A stretch of 64,000 bases of DNA from Fibrobacterota bacterium (GTDB lineage Bacteria; Fibrobacterota; Fibrobacteria; UBA5070), in the NCBI GenBank assembly GCA_016715065.1, contig JADKBN010000003.1:372001-436000 (forward strand). Direction: 5' to 3'. Under the pieces are notes generated by a model, which was not told the origin of the DNA, ran no database searches, and saw only the letters and a list, made by a program, of their open reading frames with translations. This document shows positions 44,745-52,797 of the stretch, in pieces (position 1 is the first letter of the stretch; each line of letters starts with the position of its first letter). The translations under genes were made by a program, and so were the position numbers.

Positions 44745-45346
44745 CAGAGCGCCTCCAATTCGCGCACGCGTGCTCGCAGGGTCCGCAGTCGCTTGCGCAC
44801 GCCGGACACGGACAGTCCGGTTTCCTTCGCGACCTCTTCCAAGGTGTACCCGTCCAACAAGTGCATGACCGCGATGGTGCGCGTGGATTCCTTTTCGCGC
44901 CCGAAGATGCGCTCCAGGAAGCTCGCCGCTTCGAAGCGTGATTCTTCGTCCTCGCAGCTGGCGATGCGCAAAAGCAGGTCGTCGTCGCGGTCTTCCGGAT
45001 GGCGGCTGCGGCTGCGCAGCAGGTTCAGGCACACGTTGGTGGCGATGCGATGCAAAAGACTCGAGGGATGTTCCACTGTCATCGAATCTTCGCGCTTGAG
45101 CAGTTGCACGAACACATCCTGCATGGCATCGCGCGCCCACGACTCGTCGCGCAGCATCCAGCGGCAGCGACGCAAGACCATGGGGCCATATCGGCGATAA
45201 AGTGCTTCGACGTCCAGGGCGATTCCTTCCACGCGTTGGTCCGCCTGGCTGGTGGAGCCGGGCAGGAGGCGATCAAGGAAGAAATATGACGGGCTCTCCA
45301 ACAGAGGAGGCGATGGCCAGGTCAAGGTTGTGGAAGTCGTGGACAT
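44744..45346 (-). CDS. ECF-type RNA polymerase sigma factor
   Basis: A 200-residue sigma-70 family factor. It has region 2 (ALYRRYGPMVLRRCRWMLRD ... ARDAMQDVFVQLLK, HRIATNVCLNLLRSR) and region 4 (LDGYTLEEVAKETGLSVSGVRKRLRTLR), with no region 3, hence ECF type. It heads a minus-strand operon with the DUF4384-like membrane protein and the exported caspase. Inverted repeats in the 83-nt gap to the divergent amidase gene may be its operator or promoter elements. Confidence 0.93.
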   Translation of the reverse strand: MSTTSTTLTWPSPPLLESPSYFFLDRLLPGSTSQADQRVEGIALDVEALYRRYGPMVLRRCRWMLRDESWARDAMQDVFVQLLKREDSMTVEHPSSLLHRIATNVCLNLLRSRSRHPEDRDDDLLLRIASCEDEESRFEAASFLERIFGREKESTRTIAVMHLLDGYTLEEVAKETGLSVSGVRKRLRTLRARVRELEAL

Positions 45347-45353
45347 GTCCGTT

Positions 45354-45406
45354 CCGTGAATGGGTTCACGGACTTCGACACCAGCTCCCCCCCGCAGGTG
45401 TCACCT
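45354..45406. promoter_or_regulatory. Inverted repeats in divergent control region of ECF operon
   Basis: Two perfect inverted repeats lie in the 83-nt gap: CCGTGAA-TGGG-TTCACGG (45354-45371) and AGGTG-T-CACCT (45396-45406). A longer-range pair GACACC (45377-45382) / GGTGTC (45397-45402) also exists. They could be operators or leader hairpins for the sigma gene or for the divergent amidase gene. Confidence 0.4.
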
Positions 45407-45429
45407 TGGATATGAAGTAATTTCGAAAC

Positions 45430-46146
45430 ATGGAAACGGAACCCCTCGTGCCAGACACACAGGTCAAACGCAAACTGTTTGCCGCCAGGGCCATTCTCGT
45501 GTGCGTGGTTGTCCTCCTCGTGGCTCTTGGGGCTTGGGCTCGGGGTCGGTTCGTGGAGCCTTATCTGCGGGAAAGCGGGACCAAGCGGATCCTCCATCGG
45601 CTCGAATCCAACTTGCGGCCGGGCGATCTGGTGTTCCAGGTTTCACGATCCAGCCAGGCCCAGGCCATCGCCAAGGCCACCGGATCCCCTTGGACCCATT
45701 GTGGCGTGGTGTTCCATCGACAGGGACGTTGGCAGGTTCTGGAGGCAAGCAAAAAGGTCCAGTGGACTCCCTTGGTCGATTGGATCGCCCAAGGAGAAGA
45801 TCTGCGACTGGAAGTACGCCGATTGGATTCCGCCTCGATCGTGTTGGACTCGGCCCAGGTGGGCGCCCTGGAAGGCGCCGCGACGAAATCCCTCGCAAAA
45901 CCGTACGATCTGGTGTTCGGGTGGTCCGACAGCGCCATCTATTGCTCCGAACTCCCGTGGAAAGCCTATCGGGCCATCGGAGTGGACTTGGGAATGGTCC
46001 AGACGTTGCGCCAGCTCAGTCTGAGCTCGGGCGAGGCCAAGGATCTGATTCGGCGTCGTGGCCATTTGGGGATCCGGTGGGATGACTCCCTGGTGACTCC
46101 GGCGGCCTTGCGTAACAGCCCGATGTTGCATCCGGTTTCGTACTGA
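45430..46146 (+). CDS. YiiX/YebB-like permuted NlpC/P60 amidase, membrane anchored
   Basis: The protein has 238 residues. An N-terminal membrane helix (AILVCVVVLLVALGAWA) is followed by a permuted papain-like domain. The catalytic His is His90 in SPWTHCGVVF and the Cys is Cys172 in AIYCSELPWKAY, with the family GDLVFQVSRSSQAQAIAKAT in front. Relatives cleave peptide or lipid amide bonds; the substrate is unknown. It is divergent from the ECF sigma operon. A 7-bp hairpin (CGGGAGG / CCTCCCG, 46150-46167) without a U-tract follows. Confidence 0.85.
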   Translation: METEPLVPDTQVKRKLFAARAILVCVVVLLVALGAWARGRFVEPYLRESGTKRILHRLESNLRPGDLVFQVSRSSQAQAIAKATGSPWTHCGVVFHRQGRWQVLEASKKVQWTPLVDWIAQGEDLRLEVRRLDSASIVLDSAQVGALEGAATKSLAKPYDLVFGWSDSAIYCSELPWKAYRAIGVDLGMVQTLRQLSLSSGEAKDLIRRRGHLGIRWDDSLVTPAALRNSPMLHPVSY

Positions 46147-46198
46147 CCGCGGGAGGTCTCCCTCCCGAAACCGACGCAGGGTTGTTTCATTTGGCTGT

Positions 46199-47446
46199 AT
46201 GCAAAACAGTCTCAAAAGCGGAAACGCTCCGTGGTTGGGTTTGGTGGTGGTCGCGGCGTTGGGGTACTTCGTCGACATCTACGACCTGATCCTGTTCAAC
46301 GTCATCAAGGGGCCGAGCCTGCAGGAGTTCGGCTTCGTTCCGGGTTCCGAGTCGTTCAAAGCCATCGAAGTGGCGCTGTTCAACTGGCAAATGTTCGGGA
46401 TGCTCCTGGGCGGACTGGCCTTCGGAATCCTGGGAGACCGCAAGGGGCGTGTGTTCGCGTTGTTCGGCTCGATCCTCTTGTACAGTCTGGCCAACCTCGC
46501 CAATGCGTTTGTACAGGACATGACGACTTACCAGATCTGCCGATTTTTCGCCGGGTTGGGCCTGGCCGGTGAATTGGGAGCCGGAGTCACGCTGGTCGCG
46601 GAATCCATGCCCAAACGCATTCGCGGATGGGGAACGGTGGTCATCGTGACCTTCGGAACTTTGGGAGCCGTGGCGGCCTTCCTGGTGGGAAAGGAAATGG
46701 GCTGGCGCAACGCGTACCTGGCAGGCGGGGCGATGGGACTGGTCCTGTTGTTCGTCCGGATGAGGTCGTTCGAATCGGGCATGTTCCTGCGCACGGCCAA
46801 GGCCAGCCCTTCGCGCGGGAATTTCCTGACCCTGTTTTTCACTCCCAAGCGCGCGATCCGGTATTTGTCCTGCATCGCCATCGGACTGCCCATCTGGTTT
46901 GCCGTGGGTGTGCTGGTGGCGCTGTCTTCGCGCTTTGCCGCCGCGTCCGGTGCCGTGGACGTGAACGTGGGCAAGGCGATCATGTTCGCCTACATAGGGA
47001 TCTCGGTGGGAGACCTCGCTTCCGGGTTCCTCTCGCAGTGGCTGGCCAGCCGGCGCAAGGTGATCCTGCTGTATCTGGTTTTCTTGACCGCACTCACGGC
47101 CACCTACCTGAATCTTCCCTCCGTGTCGGCGACCACCTTCTACTGGATGACCTTCCTGCTGGGATGCGGGGTCGGGTACTGGGCACTTTTTGTCACCGTC
47201 GCGTCCGAACAGTTCGGCACCGAAATCCGCTCCACCGTCGCCAACACCGTCCCCAACTTCGTGCGCGGGGCGGTGATCCCCATCACCTTCTCCTTCCAGT
47301 ACCTGGGGCCGCGCATGGGCGTGCAGCCGGCGGCGGGTGCCATCGGGGCCGTGTGTCTGGCGGTCGCGCTGATCGGACTCTATCTCCTGCCGGAAACCTT
47401 CGGCAAAGAACTGGATTACCTGGAAAAGGATTCCGACAACGCCTGA
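46199..47446 (+). CDS. MFS transporter (sugar/metabolite:H+ symporter type)
   Basis: A 415-residue major facilitator protein with about 12 membrane helices. Loop 2-3 carries GILGDRKGR, helix 4 region RFFAGLGLAGELGAG, and a metabolite-symporter-like start (GYFVDIYDLILFNVI). These resemble the metabolite:proton symporter and YdfJ/KgtP-like branches. The substrate cannot be predicted. No clear ribosome-binding site precedes ATG 46199. It converges with the outer-membrane gene at 47459. Confidence 0.9.
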   Translation: MQNSLKSGNAPWLGLVVVAALGYFVDIYDLILFNVIKGPSLQEFGFVPGSESFKAIEVALFNWQMFGMLLGGLAFGILGDRKGRVFALFGSILLYSLANLANAFVQDMTTYQICRFFAGLGLAGELGAGVTLVAESMPKRIRGWGTVVIVTFGTLGAVAAFLVGKEMGWRNAYLAGGAMGLVLLFVRMRSFESGMFLRTAKASPSRGNFLTLFFTPKRAIRYLSCIAIGLPIWFAVGVLVALSSRFAAASGAVDVNVGKAIMFAYIGISVGDLASGFLSQWLASRRKVILLYLVFLTALTATYLNLPSVSATTFYWMTFLLGCGVGYWALFVTVASEQFGTEIRSTVANTVPNFVRGAVIPITFSFQYLGPRMGVQPAAGAIGAVCLAVALIGLYLLPETFGKELDYLEKDSDNA

Positions 47447-47458
47447 TGAGCGAGGTGG

Positions 47459-48229
47459 CTAGATCGCATAGCCCACGAACAGCCGCACCAACACGCCCCA
47501 TTCCTGGAGCTCGCCCGGGTACACCTTCCCGGCCAGTTCCTGTCCATCCAGGGGATCATGGTCCAGCCAAAGCACCTGGTAGGTGAGCCCCACGCCCGCC
47601 CCGAACCGGACACCGCTTTCCCACTGGCGAGCGGCGCTAACCAAGCATTCTGCCTGCAGACCTAACAGGTCCACGGGCTCGCTTCCCGCGCGGAAATAGC
47701 GCAGCGTTTCCTGTGCCACGCTGTCGGGTTTGGACTCCACCTGCTCGCGGGCCAGCGCAAAACGGTGCAGGGTCCCGATGGTCGCCCCGACACCGGCATC
47801 CACCTCCATGCGGATGGATCCGCCGGATTTCATGGATTCGATCATGGGCAACCATCGTCCGCGCACGGAAGCCTCGTACTGTTCCAAAAATGCTTCCGCG
47901 CTGGCCGACGAAGACCCATTGGACGCGTAGGATTCGGACCGCAAGTATCCCAATCCGAAGCCCAGTCGCCATGGTCTATCCAGTGCTCCCAGAATCACCA
48001 GGTCGAACCCGGTCGGGGTCGTGGCGACCTTCAGTCGTTCCGGCTTTCCCTTCTCGTCTCGGATCACCAAGGGGACCTTGGCGTAGAACGCCTCGTCCTC
48101 GCTCACGGCGTCGTTGTCGACCCCGCCCAGGCGCAGGTTGGCGTCGATGCTCCACGCTTCCCCCTCGGAGCCGAATCCGAACGACAGGGAGACTCCCAGG
48201 AGGACGAGCACTGCTGAAAAGGTTTTCAT
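47459..48229 (-). CDS. Exported hypothetical protein, outer-membrane type
   Basis: About 256 residues from ATG 48229 (MKTFSAVLVLLGVSLSFG), a typical signal peptide. The mature part has alternating strands (WRLGFGLGYLRSES, GSIRMEVDAGVGATIGTL, VRFGAGVGLTYQVLWL) and ends LVRLFVGYAI, consistent with a barrel. An in-frame ATG at 48253 would add eight residues. No family is recognised. The 266-nt gap to the divergent RMD1-like gene shows nothing else I can support. Confidence 0.75.
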   Translation of the reverse strand: MKTFSAVLVLLGVSLSFGFGSEGEAWSIDANLRLGGVDNDAVSEDEAFYAKVPLVIRDEKGKPERLKVATTPTGFDLVILGALDRPWRLGFGLGYLRSESYASNGSSSASAEAFLEQYEASVRGRWLPMIESMKSGGSIRMEVDAGVGATIGTLHRFALAREQVESKPDSVAQETLRYFRAGSEPVDLLGLQAECLVSAARQWESGVRFGAGVGLTYQVLWLDHDPLDGQELAGKVYPGELQEWGVLVRLFVGYAI

Positions 48230-48495
48230 CGATAGAGAATGTAATCTGGTCATCCGCCCGTGTTCCGCTGAGGTCGAATCCTCGTATCACCGGGCCAGTC
48301 TGTGAATCCGGAGAGAAGGCGATGCTTGGTGGCTCCTTTGCGATTCGGCGGTCCGGACCGGAAAACCTCCGCCTTCGCTCGCCGCTGGATTTCGATCCAT
48401 CGACAATTCGGTTTCATTCCATCGAAGGCGACTGCCTGCTTCGGAGCGTGTCGGGATGCTTCGTTACCGGATCGGCGCTTGGAGTTCTAAACTGG

Positions 48496-49326
48496 ATGAC
48501 CATGGAACCCACTCAAGTTCGCGCTTTCTGGCTGTGCAACGAAATCGGACTGGATGTCCTTGCGAAACATTTTGGCATCGCCCGCCGCTCCCGCTGGGAG
48601 GACTTCCTGGCCCTGACCGAGGAGAACCTGACCGGGATTCTTCCCGACCCGAAGGGACGCCTCGCGCACCTGTTTCCGTTCGGGTGCATCGTGTGCTTCG
48701 GGATGGGCCACCACGAGGTGGTGGATCTGGTCGCCTACCTCCGCCGGCTGGAGCCGCGTCTGCAAGGACCATCCGAGCGCTACCAGGAAGATTGCATCCT
48801 GGAGGCGGGAGCCTCCCATCTGGAGATCCGCGACGACCGGGTCCGGGTGCCGAGCCTGGACGGCTGGGTGCCGGACATTCTTTCCACCGTGTTGTCGAAA
48901 TCCGTCGCCTTCGAACGCATCGAATCGGAGATCGAGCGATTGATGGACGAGGCCGAACCGGTGGTCCAGAACCTCTCCTCCGGCAAGGTGTCGTCGTCCG
49001 ACGGGAACATCTCCCGCCTGGCTGGACGGATATTGTCATTTCGATTGGACACGGTCTCCTACATCCAGCTCTTGGACAAACCCGACGCCACCTGGGACAA
49101 TCCCGGCGCCGAAGACCTGTACGCGAAGCTCTCGCAATTTTTCGAACTACAGGACCGCTACGACAAGATCCAGGCCAAGACGACCGTCCTGATGGACCTC
49201 ACCGAGGTCGTGACCACCTACGCCCACCACCATCGCGGCGCCAGGCTGGAATGGGTGATCATCCTCCTGTTCGCCTTCGAGATCCTTTTTTCCCTCTACG
49301 AGAAGTTCATCGGCGGCGGTCCGTGA
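48496..49326 (+). CDS. RMD1/DUF155 family protein
   Basis: About 276 residues. The DUF155 core is visible (HLFPFGCIVCFGMGHHEV, RILSFRLDTVSYIQLLDKPDATWDNPGAEDLY), with the C-terminal helix pair (RGARLEWVIILLFAFEILFSLY) that anchors the protein in the membrane. The family includes yeast RMD1 and mitochondrial proteins; its bacterial function is unknown. ATG 48496 fits the family N-terminus. An upstream ATG at 48322 has a better ribosome-binding site (GGAG, 8 nt) but would add 58 atypical residues. Confidence 0.88.
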   Translation: MTMEPTQVRAFWLCNEIGLDVLAKHFGIARRSRWEDFLALTEENLTGILPDPKGRLAHLFPFGCIVCFGMGHHEVVDLVAYLRRLEPRLQGPSERYQEDCILEAGASHLEIRDDRVRVPSLDGWVPDILSTVLSKSVAFERIESEIERLMDEAEPVVQNLSSGKVSSSDGNISRLAGRILSFRLDTVSYIQLLDKPDATWDNPGAEDLYAKLSQFFELQDRYDKIQAKTTVLMDLTEVVTTYAHHHRGARLEWVIILLFAFEILFSLYEKFIGGGP

Positions 49327-49357
49327 TAAGCCGATCGAGTAGATTTGATCCTGTACT

Positions 49358-49885
49358 ATGCCCCGATTCAAGGATGATTCTCTACGGCTCAAGAGCTGGG
49401 ACTATGCCAACGAAGGATGGTACTTCCTGACTCTGGTCTGCATGGATCGAGAACCTCTGTTCGGTGAGATCGAAGCCGGGCAGATAGCCTTGAATGCATT
49501 CGGACGAATTGTCGAGCAGCAATGGCTTCGGTCAGCTGAGCTGCGACCGAGCATACGACTTGGAGAATATGTGGTGATGCCGGACCACTTCCATGCTTTG
49601 GTGGAAATCCGACTTTCCAGAGGGGACCGACAGGATTGTGGGGACCGACAGCTGTCGGTCCCCACTGGACAGTCGATGCCTCACCGATCTCCTCGGTCCA
49701 TTTCTTCCTTGGTTGCTGGATTCAAAGCAACTTGTACCAGGGAAATCAACCGGCTTCGAACTATTGATGGTGGACGAGTTTGGCAATCGGATTACCACGA
49801 TCGGCTGGTTCGTGATGAAGCCGAATTCCAACGAATCACAGAGTACATCAAGCTCAATCCCACCCGCTGGAGGACGGACCCTTAA
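49358..49885 (+). CDS. REP-associated tyrosine transposase (RAYT, Y1/HUH family)
   Basis: A 175-residue single-domain HUH nuclease. The metal-binding motif is PDHFHAL (His77, His79). The catalytic Tyr is most likely Tyr146 in WQSDYHDRLVRDE, followed by the family C-terminus ITEYIKLNPTRW. RAYTs are domesticated transposases that act on REP palindromes. No second protein or terminal repeats are seen. A perfect 28-nt palindrome lies inside the frame (residues about 94-103), where the family normally has no insert. Confidence 0.9.
   Translation: MPRFKDDSLRLKSWDYANEGWYFLTLVCMDREPLFGEIEAGQIALNAFGRIVEQQWLRSAELRPSIRLGEYVVMPDHFHALVEIRLSRGDRQDCGDRQLSVPTGQSMPHRSPRSISSLVAGFKATCTREINRLRTIDGGRVWQSDYHDRLVRDEAEFQRITEYIKLNPTRWRTDP
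49638..49665. repeat. REP-like perfect palindrome inside the RAYT gene
   Basis: A 28-nt perfect palindrome has the arm GTGGGGACCGACAG and its exact complement. A further half-copy (GGGGACCGACAG, 49622-49633) precedes it as a direct repeat. Reading frame is preserved through both. I found no other copy in this window. Confidence 0.85.
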
Positions 49886-50386
49886 TTATCGCTTTCCGCA
49901 CGGCAATTTCCGTCGATTGAACTCTGCCGTGTCCACGTTTCCGTCGGGGATCCGAAACGCGGTGTCCCGCAGGTCGCCGAAGAGAGGGGTCGCGATGCCA
50001 GGATTTCCCAAGTGCAGACGCACACCCGGACCGGAAGGGAATTCGACGTCCATGTAACGGGAGTCGTCCATCCAGGTCGGCTCGACCGAGTTCACGATGC
50101 GGAAGCGTCGGCTCCACTGGATTTCTTCGCTGCAATAGAACGCCCAACCGGAATGGATTCCGGCTCCATTTGGATCAGAATCTGTCCTTGACGCGACGAT
50201 GGCGCGGATTTCCTCCATCGCTCCGGGTTCCACCTCGACACTCCAGGGAAGCATTCTTTCCCACTTCGACGGCTTCGGGACGGGTTGGCTGGCGTCCTGC
50301 CATCCGCACGACATCGAAAACATCCCTCCGGCGACCCAGACGATGCCCAATCGCCACTTTGGCGACAAGTCAGCCAAGCGGCGCAT
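49886..50386 (-). CDS. Putative lipoprotein, hypothetical
   Basis: About 166 residues from ATG 50386 (MRRLADLSPKW); GTG 50398 is an alternative. An N-terminal hydrophobic segment ends in a lipobox-like GGMFSMSCGWQD. The mature part is polar with no recognised domain (SGWAFYCSEEIQWSRRFRIV, YMDVEFPSGPGVRLHLG). The start overlaps the 3' end of the upstream membrane gene by 17 nt, so the two are probably co-translated. Its stop is adjacent to the convergent RAYT stop. Confidence 0.65.
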   Translation of the reverse strand: MRRLADLSPKWRLGIVWVAGGMFSMSCGWQDASQPVPKPSKWERMLPWSVEVEPGAMEEIRAIVASRTDSDPNGAGIHSGWAFYCSEEIQWSRRFRIVNSVEPTWMDDSRYMDVEFPSGPGVRLHLGNPGIATPLFGDLRDTAFRIPDGNVDTAEFNRRKLPCGKR

Positions 50387-50957
50387 CCCCAGCCTCACAC
50401 GAAGCTCCTGCGATTTGGCTTTTGTCAGGAGTTCGGAACACGTGCAGCATGGCTTCGATCAGTCCCCACAGGATCATGCTGAAGGCAATGGTTCCCGCGA
50501 GACCCCAAAGCCATTTTCGCCGCCATGCGGAGCGCTCGCGGGGAAGGTCGATCTTGTAGACGGTGTCCGCTTGCTCCTGTCCGTGCGCGAACATGTACAG
50601 GAGGCTGTCTCCTTGCCACCTGCTCACTAGGTTCCATGGCCCCAGACTCGCGCCGTCGTTGTGGAGATCAAACGACAAGACCTCGAATTCACCATGGGGT
50701 GGATCCGCCCAGTCGGCATCCCGAGGCATGGCGATCACGTGGATGCCGTGCGATCCGTAAGCCCAAGGGTCGGTTTTCCGGATGTCCACCAGCCAAAGCT
50801 TTCCCGGGGAGTGGGTGATGGAGGCCGATCCGTCGTAGCCAAGGAAGGAATGGGTCATCCATTCCGAGGCCAAGTGCAGCCCAATTCCCAAGGCAAGCGC
50901 GAGGGAGGCGCGGGCGAGGCGTCCTAGTGCTCCGCATTTGGTGAATGGCGATCGCAT
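50370..50957 (-). CDS. Two-helix membrane protein, hypothetical
   Basis: About 195 residues from ATG 50957 (MRSPFTKCGALGRLARASLA). There is one N-terminal helix (ASLALALGIGLHLASEW) and one C-terminal helix (KWLWGLAGTIAFSMILWGLIE), with a roughly 120-residue extracytoplasmic domain between them (HGIHVIAMPRDADW, SRWQGDSLLYMFAHGQ). No family is recognised. The paired arrangement with the lipoprotein gene suggests a joint role. Confidence 0.65.
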   Translation of the reverse strand: MRSPFTKCGALGRLARASLALALGIGLHLASEWMTHSFLGYDGSASITHSPGKLWLVDIRKTDPWAYGSHGIHVIAMPRDADWADPPHGEFEVLSFDLHNDGASLGPWNLVSRWQGDSLLYMFAHGQEQADTVYKIDLPRERSAWRRKWLWGLAGTIAFSMILWGLIEAMLHVFRTPDKSQIAGASCEAGDAPLG

Positions 50958-51057
50958 GCGCGTAGACAAGAATAGTTGCCGAACCTGGAGGCGATGAAAC
51001 GGGTTGGTTGTGGAGCGGATACATTTTGGACTCGAGGCAGGAAAGGGAGTGTGGGAA

Positions 51058-51900
51058 ATGGGAACAATGTCCATTCGGTGGAATCTTGTCCAGTCGATCG
51101 GAGGCATGTGTCTGTCCATCTTCTGCGTGCTTTGTACCCCGGTCAACGCGAAAGAGACAATAAATGTCCACGCGAAGGTGGCGCCGGCCGTCCAATCGAA
51201 GCGGCCTCTCTGGAAAGCGCTGGCAGGGTTTCCCGCGGGCGCCTCGGAGCGGGAGCGCATCGGCGCTTTCCGCGAAGCTCTTCCCGCGATCGTGGAGGGT
51301 GGCCGGACCTTGCTTTGGGTCTTGGATACGTCCGACCTGTGCTGTTCGGAACTCTCGCAGCAGTGGGTGATGGCCAGGGATTTGGCCTCCGGCCGCGATC
51401 GACGGCGTTGGAAGATCGTCGACAACGACCAATCCGGCGAATACCTTCTCGATTCCAGCAAGGCGAGAAAGGATCTGCGTGAGCTCACGCGGCTTTTGAC
51501 GGCGGAGGACTCACGCACCCTGGGGCGATGGACGTTTGGGGATCCCAAGCCACCTGAAGCCTTGGGTGGCGTGTCGGTTGGATTCGATGTGGAAGTAGGG
51601 CATGGGCTTCGAGTGGCGATACCCCAGCCGGGAAAGTTGGAGATCCATCGAGGGAATCGGATCATACATTCGCGACCGCTGGAGGGTCTGGGCCGGTGCC
51701 CTTCTGTGGATGGCGAGGCGATGGTGGCCTGCTCCTTTCCGCTGCTATGGGTGGCGGGATGGTCGGATACGCTCGCCAAGATCGCTGTCATGCGCTTTGT
51801 GAGTAACGACGGATGCGATGGCTGCGAACCCACCCCACTGGATCTGGTCATTCATTTCCCCGAAACGGTTGCCAGGAATTCGTCCGAGGCGTTGAGGTAG
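51058..51900 (+). CDS. Exported hypothetical protein (paralogue of the broken copy at 55794)
   Basis: About 280 residues from ATG 51058, ribosome-binding site GGGAG. A signal peptide (IGGMCLSIFCVLCTPVNA) is followed by a helical middle (KDLRELTRLLTAEDSRTLG) and a C-terminal region with a Cys-x-x-Cys motif (SNDGCDGCEPTPLDLVIHF). No known family is recognised. A frameshifted partial copy occurs at 55794-56250 on the same strand, on the far side of the TIGR02147 cassette. An in-frame TTG at 51004 is a possible earlier start. Confidence 0.7.
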   Translation: MGTMSIRWNLVQSIGGMCLSIFCVLCTPVNAKETINVHAKVAPAVQSKRPLWKALAGFPAGASERERIGAFREALPAIVEGGRTLLWVLDTSDLCCSELSQQWVMARDLASGRDRRRWKIVDNDQSGEYLLDSSKARKDLRELTRLLTAEDSRTLGRWTFGDPKPPEALGGVSVGFDVEVGHGLRVAIPQPGKLEIHRGNRIIHSRPLEGLGRCPSVDGEAMVACSFPLLWVAGWSDTLAKIAVMRFVSNDGCDGCEPTPLDLVIHFPETVARNSSEALR

Positions 51901-51903
51901 TTT

Positions 51904-51920
51904 GTACCTGAGATAGGTAC
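51904..51920. promoter_or_regulatory. Inverted repeat upstream of the TIGR02147 gene
   Basis: GTACCT-GAGAT-AGGTAC, perfect 6-nt arms, lies 56 nt upstream of the GTG start and 3 nt after the preceding stop. It has no U-tract, so it is more likely an operator than a terminator. Confidence 0.35.
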
Positions 51921-51975
51921 GCACCTTGGCTGAAATTTTCCCACGAACCACCTCGGATCCCTTAGAATTAGGGCT

Positions 51976-52797
51976 GTGGACAGAATCGAATCGTACACGG
52001 ATTACAGGAAGTTCTTGAGGGACTTCTATGAAACCAGAAAGCGTGGCGAAAAGGGTTTCAGCCACCGGAGCTTTTGTCAGAAAGCAGGTCTGAGTTCGCC
52101 TTCGTACCTGCGCGAGGTGATCGATGGCAAGCGAAACCTCACCGATGTGACCATCCCCCAATTCGTCCTCGGTTTGGAACTCACCTCTCTCGACGCCAGG
52201 TACTTCAGCCTGTTGGTGCGGTTCAACCAGTCGGTGGATCCGGCCCTCAAGCAACAGGCGCTGGACCAGATGCGAGGCATGCGCCAAAAAGTGGATGCGG
52301 CCATGGTGACCTTGGATCGCCACGACTACTACTCGCGCTGGTACCATCCGGTCTTGCGCGAATTGGCTTGCCAGCGGATCTGGAAAGACGATTGGGCTGC
52401 GATGGCTCGTTGCGTGCGTCCGCGGATCCGCAAGGTGGAAGTCCGCGAAGGCATGGAGCTTCTGGAGCGGCTTGGGTTCCTGGCTCGCCGGGGGGATCGT
52501 TGGATCCAGACGGATCCTGTCATCACGTCCGGCGGAGAGGTGGATTCGATGGCGGTCCGGGCGGGAAACCGCCAGTACGCCAAGCTGGGTGCGGAGGCGA
52601 TCGACGACCAGCCTCCATCGCGTCGCGACATTTCCACCATGATCTTCGGATTGCCGGAGTCTTCCTATCCCCAGATCAAGCAGGAGATCCGCGAATTCAA
52701 GGATCGGGTGGCGCGCATCGTCCATGATCAGCCCGATTGCGACCGGGTGTTCGCGTTGAATGTCCAGTTGTTCGCCCTAGCCGAGGAGGAGTCGTGA
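51976..52797 (+). CDS. TIGR02147 family protein (Fibrobacter-type regulator)
   Basis: A 273-residue TIGR02147 protein starting at GTG 51976. The family start is clear (YTDYRKFLRDFYETRKRG, FSHRSFCQKAGLSSPSYLREV), an HTH-like N-terminal region. It is followed by the longer helical domain (YYSRWYHPVLREL, LERLGFLARRGDRW) and the late DISTMIFGLPESSYPQIKQEI. The family was defined from a large paralogous set in Fibrobacter succinogenes and is thought to be regulatory. It is coupled by a GTGA overlap to a lipoprotein gene, a recurring layout for the family as I recall it. Confidence 0.92.
   Translation: MDRIESYTDYRKFLRDFYETRKRGEKGFSHRSFCQKAGLSSPSYLREVIDGKRNLTDVTIPQFVLGLELTSLDARYFSLLVRFNQSVDPALKQQALDQMRGMRQKVDAAMVTLDRHDYYSRWYHPVLRELACQRIWKDDWAAMARCVRPRIRKVEVREGMELLERLGFLARRGDRWIQTDPVITSGGEVDSMAVRAGNRQYAKLGAEAIDDQPPSRRDISTMIFGLPESSYPQIKQEIREFKDRVARIVHDQPDCDRVFALNVQLFALAEEES

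Noticed and set aside
46150..46167. Hairpin after the YiiX-like gene as a terminator
   Set aside because: Perfect 7-bp stem but no U-tract on the plus strand, so not called as intrinsic terminator.
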